Origin: Magnetococcales bacterium
Lineage (GTDB): Bacteria > Pseudomonadota > Magnetococcia > Magnetococcales > Magnetaquicoccaceae
Length of the DNA: 64,000 bases
Direction: 5' to 3'
Assembly: GCA_002753095.1 (NCBI GenBank)
Contig: PDZU01000005.1
Coordinates: forward strand, 1 to 64,000
The notes under the pieces were generated by a model. That model searched no databases. It was not told the DNA's origin and saw nothing but the letters and a program-made list of their open reading frames with translations. Below, piece by piece: positions 18,762 to 29,976 of the stretch; within the stretch, counting starts at the first letter, position 1; every line of letters starts with the position of its first letter. The position numbers and the translations under genes are program-made.

Positions 18762-20801
18762 ATGACAAACCCTAAATTTCATTCGCTGCCGAATTTTAAA
18801 GCTGTCCATCAATTCTTGGGAGATGGAAACGCTGAAAATGATTTGAAAAATATTTTGATGAAGGAAATTTTTTCCATCGAAGAAAAAATCGGTAAAGATA
18901 AGTTACATAAAGATATTTCTGTTTACAGCACAAAAGGACGAGTAAAAACTGCTAGCAGTATTTTTCTCAAGACAAAGAGAAAGCTTCGAGACAGTTTCGG
19001 TGAATATTCAGATTACGCTGGTGTTCGTGTTCTAGTCATGTTTGAGGAAGAACTTCTGAAAGTTCTTGACTATTTGTTAAAAGAAGTAGTTGAGCATGGC
19101 AAACTATACGAAATGAAGGTTTTTAATATGGATGATCACATTAAGCAAGGACTAAAGGAGCTCGAGAACTTTAAAGCACATGAAAATAACGGATTTAACT
19201 CAATTTCAAAAGAAATTTTTGATTACATTGACAGAGAACCCAGGTACAGGTCCATCCATATTTTATTTGGAAAAAAGATTAACTATCGCAAAGATCTTTT
19301 TGGGTATGGAGACGGTATTTTCGTCCTTGAATTGCAGTTACGCACTCTTACTGATGATTTGTGGGCTGAAATGGAACACAAACTAGCTTACAAACAAGGA
19401 AAAACAAATCAACAACTTGCAACCAGTTTTGCCCATTTAAAGGATGACCTGACAACCATGGGGAAACGCCTCTCATCCCTGAGACGATTAAGAGCGAGGC
19501 AAATGGCCGTCAACCAATTATCCATCATAGGATCCGGTCCTTATTTGTTCTTGGACTATGAGAACGAATGGGATCCTCTAGAGTTTTTACCAAAAAATCA
19601 ACAGCTTCACAGTGTAGTCCAAAAGTTGCGTGATGCGTCGAAAGATTATGCCGTTGATGACACTTCCGAACCTGCAAGAAATAAATATATCGACACAGCT
19701 GAGCCGCTATTGGCAAAAATAGATGAACTTTTTGCTAACAGCCACGAAGGGAAAGCATCGGAAATTTCTGAAAACAATAAAGATAAGATTGATTATTTCG
19801 TGCGCATGGAAAGGGGTTACGTTGCCTTTCTAAAAGGAAACTACCTTGATGCGCACGACATTTACTCTGCCATCACAATAGACTCCGCCTATTCAGACCG
19901 TCCTGTGCCTCATCTCCGCTTGGGTGAAGTTTCTTTTGTAAGAAACGCCATTGGAGAAAAATCGTGCGTCCATGATCGTGGTTTGGTCCAGTCCGACCAA
20001 ACCAACCGGGATGATTCAAAAACTCATGAATCTTCCCAATTGAATGTGCATCAAGGCGGCCAGGGACAGTCATCCAGTGGGAGAAACGATGATCAAGGCC
20101 AGTCGTGCTTTGATGCAAGTCTGGCAGCCTTCGACAAGGCTGTTGACTTGGTGTACACGGCATTCAAAGATGGAAAGGCATCCCCGGTTCAACGCAAAGT
20201 TGGCGCCGGTATTATAAACAAAGTGGCATCGATATATATGCTTCTTGGTGCGGATGAATATTTGGATTATTGTATTGAACTGTATCGGTTTGTCGCTGAA
20301 ATGGTAGATGGACTAACAGATCCCAGTCCGATTATGACATCCAACAACCTTGGATGGTGCTATGTCGAGAAAATGCGCATCAGCTACGAAGAAAGAAAAA
20401 ATGGGCCAGACGGAGCATGGATTAACGAAATTAGTTATTGGCACGGCAAAGCATGGAACACTTTAGAGATTATTTTTCGTGATCTTGAAGACCAATCAAA
20501 ACTAAATAAATTCAGTAGCAATCATCTAGATACAGCCTCCTGGTTTCTGTTTCAAACTTGGAGGCTGTTGCAACACACATCAGAGCGCGAGAAAAATGTC
20601 CTTCGTGGCCAGATTGTCAAAAAATCCCCTGGATTTGTCTATTCAACTCCTGATGCTGCCTTAAAGAAAGCTGAAGAATTTTGCCGTCTGGGTTGGGGAC
20701 TGAAGAATCGAGCAATTTTTTCTGCCTCCAGCGTCTATGCACAACGCCACCATACTGAGGAGATCATGGAAGCAAAAAAAAATCATCCATCCGACGGATA
20801 A
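18762..20801 (+). CDS. RelA/SpoT-family (p)ppGpp synthetase-domain protein with long repeat-like C-terminal region
   Basis: KGRVKTASSIFLKTKRK, SDYAGVRVLVMFEEEL, YRSIHILFG, LELQLRTLTDDLWAEMEHKLAYK; no HD hydrolase seen upstream in the protein. Confidence 0.82.
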   Translation: MTNPKFHSLPNFKAVHQFLGDGNAENDLKNILMKEIFSIEEKIGKDKLHKDISVYSTKGRVKTASSIFLKTKRKLRDSFGEYSDYAGVRVLVMFEEELLKVLDYLLKEVVEHGKLYEMKVFNMDDHIKQGLKELENFKAHENNGFNSISKEIFDYIDREPRYRSIHILFGKKINYRKDLFGYGDGIFVLELQLRTLTDDLWAEMEHKLAYKQGKTNQQLATSFAHLKDDLTTMGKRLSSLRRLRARQMAVNQLSIIGSGPYLFLDYENEWDPLEFLPKNQQLHSVVQKLRDASKDYAVDDTSEPARNKYIDTAEPLLAKIDELFANSHEGKASEISENNKDKIDYFVRMERGYVAFLKGNYLDAHDIYSAITIDSAYSDRPVPHLRLGEVSFVRNAIGEKSCVHDRGLVQSDQTNRDDSKTHESSQLNVHQGGQGQSSSGRNDDQGQSCFDASLAAFDKAVDLVYTAFKDGKASPVQRKVGAGIINKVASIYMLLGADEYLDYCIELYRFVAEMVDGLTDPSPIMTSNNLGWCYVEKMRISYEERKNGPDGAWINEISYWHGKAWNTLEIIFRDLEDQSKLNKFSSNHLDTASWFLFQTWRLLQHTSEREKNVLRGQIVKKSPGFVYSTPDAALKKAEEFCRLGWGLKNRAIFSASSVYAQRHHTEEIMEAKKNHPSDG

Positions 20802-21112
20802 ATTCTGGTTCGTTACCGTCTAATCTGTTAGCATGGTCCTAGATGACGGCAAGCAGCAATACGAAGTTCGCGAGTGACATTAAGAGTTTTAGAGGTGCCG
20901 ACGGCATTGCGGCATCGGGTTTGCATCGGTATGTTTCGCGGGAATTTTAGTTGCTGTGTTGACGGTTCATTGACTGTCTAAGGAACTGGACTGGGGTCCG
21001 TTACGTAGATCCCAAGACGGTCCTGAAACCAAAGGAGAGAGTGATGATTGACATCGTCAAATTCTGAGGGAGAATGCACTTAACCGGATGACAGGGAAAG
21101 GCAGAAAACCTC

Positions 21113-21148
21113 AAAAAAGGCCACGACGGAAGTCGGGGCCTTTTTTTT
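21113..21148. terminator. Bidirectional intrinsic terminator
   Basis: aaaaaaggcc-a-cgac-ggaa-gtcg-g-ggcctttttttt; A-run and T-run on both sides between convergent genes. Confidence 0.75.
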
Positions 21149-21185
21149 AACTTTATCTTGGGTTTCATGGTATTTGTTGTTTGCA

Positions 21186-22763
21186 TCAATGACTCGTCCC
21201 AGAGGAACGGGTAATCTTATTGAAAACATTATACTTACCCGACGGCTTACGCATAGGCAAACGCTTGACCTCTTGCAACGTCTGACTATCATAAACCACC
21301 AGAGCACCATCCTCCTCCCAAATACTCAACAGGGCATAACGACCATCACGGGTAAACTCCACATGACCGGAGGTCTTGCCGGGGGCCGGATTCAGCGTCT
21401 TGATAATCTCCAAACTCTGCTTGTCAATCACATGCACCAAATCCTTGTGCGGACCAGTAAACACATCCACCCAGGCATAGGGCGTGTTCTCATGACTGCG
21501 CATAAAAAACCCCGGCCCCTGGGTCTCAATACGCTTGACCACCTGCCAAGTTTTCATGTCAATCACCGTCACCATCCCCTCCTTCAAATTGGGGGTAGCC
21601 ATCACCTGCCTTCCCTGATAATCCCAAAGAATGCCTGAGGAAAGATGAGGCATACCCGGAATGGCAATCTCCTGGATCTTGCGACCCACATCCAACTGCA
21701 CCACCTGACCACTGCCACCGTTACGCGAAGTGCCAACCAAATGGCGATACGGCAGATCAAAGAAAAAATCATCCAGATAATCCTCCACCGCAATGCGGCG
21801 AATCGGAAAAGCGCTCTCATCCACCGGCAACTTCTCCCCGGATGCGTTATTAAAGTCATGCACCGTAGCCCGGTAAATGGGCGCCGCCCGGTCGTTATAC
21901 GGAATCTCCCATACCTCCGGCAAATCCTTCAAGGCAGCAATAAAACTGTTGCGCGGCGGCGCCGCAAAAACCGCACTCACCCGCGAACTCTCCGGCCCTT
22001 TTTCCGCCACCACCGGAATCACCTTGACAGGGTGCAACCGCTCTGCCTCCAACGCCACCAACGTATGCGGCAGATAGTTGGCCACCATCACCGTCTTGCC
22101 GTCGCCAGAAACCGCCAAATTACGGGTGTTCAACCCCGCCCGCACCTCGGCCACCAACTGCAAAGAATAAAGGTCATATTTGCTGATCCAACCATCCCGC
22201 GACGATAAAAAGACAAACCGACCGTCCGGCGAAAATTTCAACCCACCATGCAACGCAAAACGGGTCGGGAAACGTACCAACGGCTGCAAGGCATCCCCAT
22301 CCAGAACAGTCACATGGTGGTCAGCCAACTCCACTACCATGGTCAGATTCAGCGGATCGGCAGCATGCTGCGGCTTGTCCGGTAAGGTGCTAGGCTCCCG
22401 ATGCAGAAGATGGCTGGCCTGAATCTGCGCCATACCCCAGGCCGGAATGGTCGTCAACGGCGCCTGAATAAACTGAGCCAAAGACGCAATCTCCGACACA
22501 GAAAGCTGCTCGGCAAATCCCGGCATCTGCGTGGCCGCGCGCCCCTTGCCAATCACCTCCACCGCCTCACCCTTCTGCAACCGGCGCAAATTGTCCGGAA
22601 AAAGAGCCGGACCAACGCCACCCAAACGCTCGGCATGATGACACTCGGCACAGTAACGGCTGTACAACTCGGCAACCGGACGCTCCTCCGCCCCACCCAA
22701 CGCCACCCAGCCAACAGCCAACAGCCCCACCATCCAGCGCACGATCATGACGCACCCTCCCAA
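21186..22763 (-). CDS. nirN: NirN: cytochrome c / d1-type beta-propeller (dihydro-heme d1 dehydrogenase)
   Basis: N-terminal YCAECHH heme c site; d1 propeller similar to NirS/NirF; last gene of the nir operon. Confidence 0.85.
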   Translation of the reverse strand: MGGCVMIVRWMVGLLAVGWVALGGAEERPVAELYSRYCAECHHAERLGGVGPALFPDNLRRLQKGEAVEVIGKGRAATQMPGFAEQLSVSEIASLAQFIQAPLTTIPAWGMAQIQASHLLHREPSTLPDKPQHAADPLNLTMVVELADHHVTVLDGDALQPLVRFPTRFALHGGLKFSPDGRFVFLSSRDGWISKYDLYSLQLVAEVRAGLNTRNLAVSGDGKTVMVANYLPHTLVALEAERLHPVKVIPVVAEKGPESSRVSAVFAAPPRNSFIAALKDLPEVWEIPYNDRAAPIYRATVHDFNNASGEKLPVDESAFPIRRIAVEDYLDDFFFDLPYRHLVGTSRNGGSGQVVQLDVGRKIQEIAIPGMPHLSSGILWDYQGRQVMATPNLKEGMVTVIDMKTWQVVKRIETQGPGFFMRSHENTPYAWVDVFTGPHKDLVHVIDKQSLEIIKTLNPAPGKTSGHVEFTRDGRYALLSIWEEDGALVVYDSQTLQEVKRLPMRKPSGKYNVFNKITRSSGTSH

Positions 22764-23917
22764 CCCGGTAATATTTCACTCTCTTCCAAATAACAGCCCG
22801 GATCCTCAGCCCAAGGGTCGCCCGCCACCTGCCAGGCACGCACACGGGTATTGCCACCGCAAATGGCCAAATAACAGCACGTCGCACACCGCCCTTTGAC
22901 AGGCCGTGGTCGCTGCCGCAACCCCTGCAGCAAAGGATCCGTACTCTCGTGCCAAATGCTGGCAAACGACTGCTCGCGCAGCGAACCCAAAGCGTGATCC
23001 CACCAAAAAATATCGGGATGAACAATACCCCGATTGTCGATATTGGCAATCCCAACCCCAGAAGCGTTCCCTCCCCAGCGCAGCAAAAGCGCCCGCGCCC
23101 GCTCTGCATGCTCCGGCAGATGGCGCTCTACCCACTGCAAAAAGAAAGGACCATCGCAATCATTGTTGCCCGTGACAATCTCCCGATCTCGCCCCGCCTG
23201 CCAATCCGTATAAGCCACCTCAAACAACCAAGCCACCAATTGCCGGGTCGTCTGCCGCGCCGCATCATCATGGCGGTTGCCCTTGCCCCGCCCGGCATAG
23301 TTCCAATGGGACAGATAAAAACGATCAATCCCCTCCTCAACCATCAAGGCAAACAACCCCGGCAGGTCAGCACTGTTCTCCCTGGTCGGCGTAAAACGAA
23401 TCCCCACCTTGACCCCATGCTGCTGACAGGCACGAATCCCCGCCAACGCCTGCCGAAAAGCCCCCTCCTGAACACGGTTTTGATCGTGGTGCGCCTCCAG
23501 CCCATCCAGACTGACCCCTACATAATCAAACCCCACCTCCCGAATCTGCGCCGCCTTGTGCGCATCCATCAAGGTGCCGTTGCTGGATAAGCCCAAATAA
23601 AAGCCCAACGCCTTGGCCCGTTTGGCAATCGCAAACAACTCCGGGTGCAACAAAGGCTCCCCCCCGGACAAAATAATGGCCGGCACAGCACACGCCCGCA
23701 GATCCTCCAACACCCGAAAAATCTCATCCCGGCTCAACTCACCCGAAAAATCCCGATCCGCCGAACCAGAATAACAGTGCCGACACTGCAAATTGCAACG
23801 CCGCAACAGGTTCCATACCACCACCGGCCCCTGCCAACGGGCAGCACCCTGCCGTTGCCGCCCCGGCACCCCCTCCGGTTGCAACAGTTGTCGTAACAGT
23901 TGTGTCAGCCGAAACAT
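22745..23917 (-). CDS. nirJ: Heme d1 biosynthesis radical SAM protein NirJ
   Basis: CNLQCRHCYS radical SAM motif; SPASM-like GRCATCCYLAICGGN. Confidence 0.93.
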   Translation of the reverse strand: MFRLTQLLRQLLQPEGVPGRQRQGAARWQGPVVVWNLLRRCNLQCRHCYSGSADRDFSGELSRDEIFRVLEDLRACAVPAIILSGGEPLLHPELFAIAKRAKALGFYLGLSSNGTLMDAHKAAQIREVGFDYVGVSLDGLEAHHDQNRVQEGAFRQALAGIRACQQHGVKVGIRFTPTRENSADLPGLFALMVEEGIDRFYLSHWNYAGRGKGNRHDDAARQTTRQLVAWLFEVAYTDWQAGRDREIVTGNNDCDGPFFLQWVERHLPEHAERARALLLRWGGNASGVGIANIDNRGIVHPDIFWWDHALGSLREQSFASIWHESTDPLLQGLRQRPRPVKGRCATCCYLAICGGNTRVRAWQVAGDPWAEDPGCYLEESEILPGWEGAS

Positions 23918-23932
23918 CCGCTCCCCACCCCC

Positions 23933-24928
23933 TCAATGCACCAGTCGCAAACCGGTTTTTTTTAAAATGCGCGTGCTGTGCAATAACGTATACCCGCGCA
24001 GTTCATCCGCCAACAACTGCCGTATCCGCTCACTCTTGGCCAGTACACTGGCACGGTCTGGACCATGCACCATGGCAAACAGATTATACGGCCAATTGGG
24101 CAAAGCACGGGGCCTGCGATAACAGTGGCTGACAAAATCCAACCCCCCGACCAACATTCCCAACGCTTCAACCCGGTCGTCGGGCAGATCCCAGACCGTC
24201 ATACCGTTACCCCGCAATCCCAACGCATAATGGTTGGGCACCACCCCCAAACGACGGATCCAACCCCAGGCCAACATGCGCTCCAAACGCTCCAACACCT
24301 CGGCAACAGAAATATCCACCTGCGCAGCCACCGCATGATAGGGCTGCAATACCAACGGCAACCCGGCCTGCGTCACCGCTACAATGGCCCGATCTACCGC
24401 ATCGGGCTGCAACGGCGCCTCTGGAAAACGGGACCACGCCAACGGAGGCTCCGGCATGACCATGGCCACCGTATCCACGTGGTTTTCTGTCAGATGCAGT
24501 TGAAATCCCAAACGATATTCCGCCAACTTCGGCAGATTGAAAACCGGCAAGCCAGTCCGTTCCTCCATGCGGGCAATCACCAGAGGAATCTCCTCGCGCC
24601 GTTCCGTGGCCAACACAAACCACATGTTGAGACGGTGATCCCGCGCATAGTTGTGCGCCACCTCGGCAAAAGCGTTGACCTGCTCGGTCACCGCAGCAAA
24701 ACGCTCTTCCGGCACCGCCAACGCCGCCAAGGTCAACCCCCCGCCCATGGCCTCCGCATTGTACAAAGGACCAAAGCGGCTCAACAATCCATGGTTGAGC
24801 ATCTCTTGAATGGCCGTGATAACCCCCTGCTCCGCCATGCCCAACGCCTCGGCCACCAGCGCAAAGGGGCGCTCCTGCACAGGGAAACCACTCTGCAACC
24901 GGTTGATCACTGCATAATATTGCCGCAT
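23933..24928 (-). CDS. nirDL: Siroheme decarboxylase NirDL (fused D and L modules)
   Basis: Two consecutive Lrp/AsnC-like modules: HNYARDHRLNMWFVLATE and YNLFAMVHG; start MRQYYAVINRL chosen. Confidence 0.85.
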   Translation of the reverse strand: MRQYYAVINRLQSGFPVQERPFALVAEALGMAEQGVITAIQEMLNHGLLSRFGPLYNAEAMGGGLTLAALAVPEERFAAVTEQVNAFAEVAHNYARDHRLNMWFVLATERREEIPLVIARMEERTGLPVFNLPKLAEYRLGFQLHLTENHVDTVAMVMPEPPLAWSRFPEAPLQPDAVDRAIVAVTQAGLPLVLQPYHAVAAQVDISVAEVLERLERMLAWGWIRRLGVVPNHYALGLRGNGMTVWDLPDDRVEALGMLVGGLDFVSHCYRRPRALPNWPYNLFAMVHGPDRASVLAKSERIRQLLADELRGYTLLHSTRILKKTGLRLVH

Positions 24929-24953
24929 GGATGCCGCTCCTTGGCGCGCCAAA

Positions 24954-25490
24954 TCAATCGCAACGCAGTTCGATATGGCTGTGAGGACGCCTCGCCAGAG
25001 CGTCACCAAAATAGAACGCACCACGTTGCCGGAAGCGCCGCAGACTGAAGAGGATCTGATGGGGAAAACGATCAATCTCGCAACAATGAATCACCGCCCG
25101 TACCGCCTGCATCACCTCCGATTGGGCCTTGCCGTGAATCATGCAATAGAGGTTGTACGGCCAGTGCGGCAACACCCTGGCCCGCTGATAACAGAGGGTG
25201 ATCATGCCATGGCGGATCAATTTGTGACCAAACTCCTCCACCCGATCATCGGGCAGATCCCAGACCACCATGGCGTTGGCACGGTAACCCAACTCGTGAT
25301 GACGGACAATCACCCCCATCCGCTTGATGACGCCGCGCTCCTGCATGGCCTGCAACACAGTCAGCACCTCCTCCTCTGTCAACCCCACACGCTTGCCAAT
25401 CTGCTGAAAGGGGCGAGAGATCAACGGCAAACCGCCCTGAATCTCCTTCAGGAGACGCTCTTCCGAGGGGGTGAGCAGGAACGTGGACAT
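24954..25490 (-). CDS. nirH: Siroheme decarboxylase subunit NirH (L-type)
   Basis: VVWDLPDDRVEEFG...CYQRARVLPHWPYNLYCMIHG, paralogous to the L half of NirDL. Confidence 0.8.
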   Translation of the reverse strand: MSTFLLTPSEERLLKEIQGGLPLISRPFQQIGKRVGLTEEEVLTVLQAMQERGVIKRMGVIVRHHELGYRANAMVVWDLPDDRVEEFGHKLIRHGMITLCYQRARVLPHWPYNLYCMIHGKAQSEVMQAVRAVIHCCEIDRFPHQILFSLRRFRQRGAFYFGDALARRPHSHIELRCD

Positions 25491-25511
25491 CGGGTGCGCC
25501 TCCTGGCAGCT

Positions 25512-25964
25512 TTACTGTAGAGGAAAGCCTAAATCGATATGAAACGGCTTGATCATCGGCATCATGAGCACGGAATAGCCGCTTTCTGCCTCAATCTGGG
25601 CAATCACCGCCTGCAAACGCTGCTGCGAGGCGGCAGTCAGCACAAACCAAAGATTGATGGCATGATCCCGCTCATAATTATGATTAACCTCAGGAAATTG
25701 ATTGACCAAGGCAGCCACCTGCTCCAACGCTTCGGCAGGAACCTGCATGGCCGCCAGCGTGCTGACCCCTACCTGACCGGTACGCAACACCGCCCCGACA
25801 CGACTGATTACCCCGGTGTTCTGCAGGGTTTGCAAGCGCTCCAACAACGCATCTTCCGACAGACCCAAACGTTGCGCCATCTCGTCATAGGGATTTGGCA
25901 CCAGCGGGAAATGGTGTTGAAACTCATTGAGCAGACGCAAATCCAGCGCGTTCAACATGGTCAC
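25512..25964 (-). CDS. nirG: Siroheme decarboxylase subunit NirG (D-type)
   Basis: HNYERDHAINLWFVLTA, paralogous to the D half of NirDL. Confidence 0.8.
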   Translation of the reverse strand: MTMLNALDLRLLNEFQHHFPLVPNPYDEMAQRLGLSEDALLERLQTLQNTGVISRVGAVLRTGQVGVSTLAAMQVPAEALEQVAALVNQFPEVNHNYERDHAINLWFVLTAASQQRLQAVIAQIEAESGYSVLMMPMIKPFHIDLGFPLQ

Positions 25965-27151
25965 AACCCCATTCTGTGGGCTCTGGAGGCAAAAAAGATG
26001 CCGCTGGGAGCAGAGGCGGGCAGGGCGGCCACCCGCTCAAAGGTATCCGTGCGATAGACCTCCACCCGATCCTCATCCCGCAACGAGATCCACACCTCTT
26101 CCCCCTTGGCGGTAAACTCCATGTGCATGATCCCCTTGCCAGGCCGAAACGCCTTGATCACCTTGAGCGTAGGAATATCGATCACCTGCAGGGTATCGTT
26201 GTCCGGGAAGGCGAAATTGACCCACACTTGGCGGTTGTCCGGGCGCACCATGGCAAAAACCGGCTGACTGTGTACCGGAATATGGGCCACCTCTTGCCAG
26301 TTTTGCAGGTCAGCGACCAACACCGCGTGGTGCCCCACCGCCGGCAGGAAAACCAGATTGCCCGCTACCGCCCAACCCTCCAGATGGGGCATTTTGTAGA
26401 CCGGCAACTTGGCCTCGCCACGACCATAGCCCTGCAGAATACGGCGCAAGCCTTTTTCCGGGTGCCAGAGGTCCAGCACGGTCATGCCATCCTCGCCGAA
26501 CAGACCGGCCAGATAATAGCGACCATCCGGCGTTACCAGACCATCGTAGGGCTGCAGACCGGCCTGGGTCCATTTTTGCACTTTGGGCTGGTTGATATCG
26601 CGCACATCGAGCAGCCAGATCTCCCCGGCATCAAACAGACTGAAAACAAACGACTGCCCTGGTGCATCCTCCAGGCCGACCACCTTGGAAAGTTTGCCAT
26701 CGGCGGCCAAGGCGGGCAGGTCCAATTTCATCTGCAGGGTTTCGGTATCGAAGATGCGCACTCCACCCGGTGTATAGTTGGCCACAGCCAACAGACGGCC
26801 ATCCTGCGAAATCGCTCCACCGATGCTGTTGCCGGCCTGGATCACCCGATTGACCACCTGCATGGTCAACAGATCCACCTTGCTCAACCCCCCGTCCCGC
26901 CCAAAAACAAAGGCATAGCGTCCATCGCGCGAAAAGACGGCGGTGGCATGGGAAAGGTCTCCCAAACCTGTCACGCTGCCCAACAACGTATTATGGCTGT
27001 TTTCCAGCACCTGCACAGAACCGCTGGCCCGTTCCACCACCAGCCCCAGGTCGCCGGTACCACGCAACGTCGTACAACCACTCAGCAGCACCATCGCCAA
27101 GAGCGTGGCCATCCAGGTTATCATGCGCCATTTTTTCCCCGTCACGCTCAT
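25961..27151 (-). CDS. nirF: NirF, heme d1 biosynthesis beta-propeller lipoprotein
   Basis: Start MSVTGKKWRM; lipobox MVLLSGC; d1-type propeller; 4-bp overlaps with nirC and nirG. Confidence 0.88.
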   Translation of the reverse strand: MSVTGKKWRMITWMATLLAMVLLSGCTTLRGTGDLGLVVERASGSVQVLENSHNTLLGSVTGLGDLSHATAVFSRDGRYAFVFGRDGGLSKVDLLTMQVVNRVIQAGNSIGGAISQDGRLLAVANYTPGGVRIFDTETLQMKLDLPALAADGKLSKVVGLEDAPGQSFVFSLFDAGEIWLLDVRDINQPKVQKWTQAGLQPYDGLVTPDGRYYLAGLFGEDGMTVLDLWHPEKGLRRILQGYGRGEAKLPVYKMPHLEGWAVAGNLVFLPAVGHHAVLVADLQNWQEVAHIPVHSQPVFAMVRPDNRQVWVNFAFPDNDTLQVIDIPTLKVIKAFRPGKGIMHMEFTAKGEEVWISLRDEDRVEVYRTDTFERVAALPASAPSGIFFASRAHRMGL

Positions 27152-27555
27152 TCCGCCACCCCTTCCAGTAGACGATCCACCAACCAACCAACCTCTTCCT
27201 GGTTTAAAAACCCTTTCCATGGCGGCATGGCCTGTTCCGGCACACCATGCAGGATGATCTGTTGCAGATACTCTTTTGGTTTGCCCTGCAGGGCACTGGC
27301 GGTCAAGGGCGGTCCCAAACCGCCCAACAAGCGCAAACCGTGACAGGAACCGCAATCCTGACGCAACAGATGCAGCAGTTCCTGCTGGCGCGACGACTCC
27401 ATGGCAGCAAGCCTTGTCGGGCTCATGACAAGCAGGAGTGCCATTATAACAGACCCTGTACAACGCACCCAAGAATATTGCCAAGCACACAATAAAAATT
27501 TCATGATGAATACCGAAACAAGCGCGAGTGTTTTGACAAATATCATCCCATCCAC
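27148..27555 (-). CDS. nirC: Small cytochrome c NirC
   Basis: QDCGSCHGLRLLGGLGPPL heme c site; MPPWKGFL distal Met region. Confidence 0.82.
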   Translation of the reverse strand: MDGMIFVKTLALVSVFIMKFLLCAWQYSWVRCTGSVIMALLLVMSPTRLAAMESSRQQELLHLLRQDCGSCHGLRLLGGLGPPLTASALQGKPKEYLQQIILHGVPEQAMPPWKGFLNQEEVGWLVDRLLEGVAE

Positions 27556-27846
27556 TGTGCGGCAGCCTAGCCCCAGCCTGAGTGAATGTCCAGTAAAAAA
27601 CCATGCATCGGCGTGCGTTCAGTCTGGCGTTCTGGAATAGATATGGTAAAATTAATTCGTTTATGCAAGAGAAGATTGCTGGTCGAAAAAAAATGCATTC
27701 CAATTAACATAGATCAAATCTTCGCAAAAGTGGATAGGATAGATTTCTGGGAATGTGGTGAGACTGTGTGAACCTTATTTCCAGTCACTGCGTGTTTGAA
27801 ATTGACAGGATCTGAACGTAATGTCAGTACGATAACGGCATGTTAA

Positions 27847-29538
<1,692 letters not shown>

Positions 29539-29574
29539 TCCCTTTTGGTATCATCTTGTTGTTCTGTAGTGTGG

Positions 29575-29608
29575 GGGAGACGGCTTTGGGGCCGTCTCCC
29601 TTTTTTTT
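29575..29608 (+). terminator. Intrinsic terminator after nirS
   Basis: gggagacggc-loop-gccgtctccctttttttt. Confidence 0.85.
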
Positions 29609-29692
29609 CTGGTTGGACCATTGCCGAGGTGGGGGAATGGCGTTACTCTGCCCGGTTCTGGCCATTCTGTTTCTCTTCGCAAGGATTTGCCC

Positions 29693-29953
29693 ATGGAAAC
29701 CCTTTATTACACGGCGGCAGGCATTTTCCTCTATTTTATTTCCGACTGGGTTTTGACGCGTTTGGAGCGGGCGCGTGGGGCTCGTTTTGCGCATCGTAAC
29801 GTGATTTTTTTTGTGATTATCCTGGGATTGAGTATGGTTTCTTTCCAGTTGATTCAGACTTATTTCTTTCCGCCGCCCATTGAGGAGACGGTGCAGGCGG
29901 TGTCGCCGGTTGTTGAGGTACCTGCCGATGTGAAGCCGCCCGGAGCGCAGTGA
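29693..29953 (+). CDS. Small membrane protein, unknown function
   Basis: METLYYTAAGIFLYFISDWVLTRLERARGARFAHRNVIFFVIILGLSMVSFQLIQTYFF; two predicted TM segments. Confidence 0.6.
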   Translation: METLYYTAAGIFLYFISDWVLTRLERARGARFAHRNVIFFVIILGLSMVSFQLIQTYFFPPPIEETVQAVSPVVEVPADVKPPGAQ

Positions 29954-29976
29954 GATCTATCTGAACCTTAAAACAG

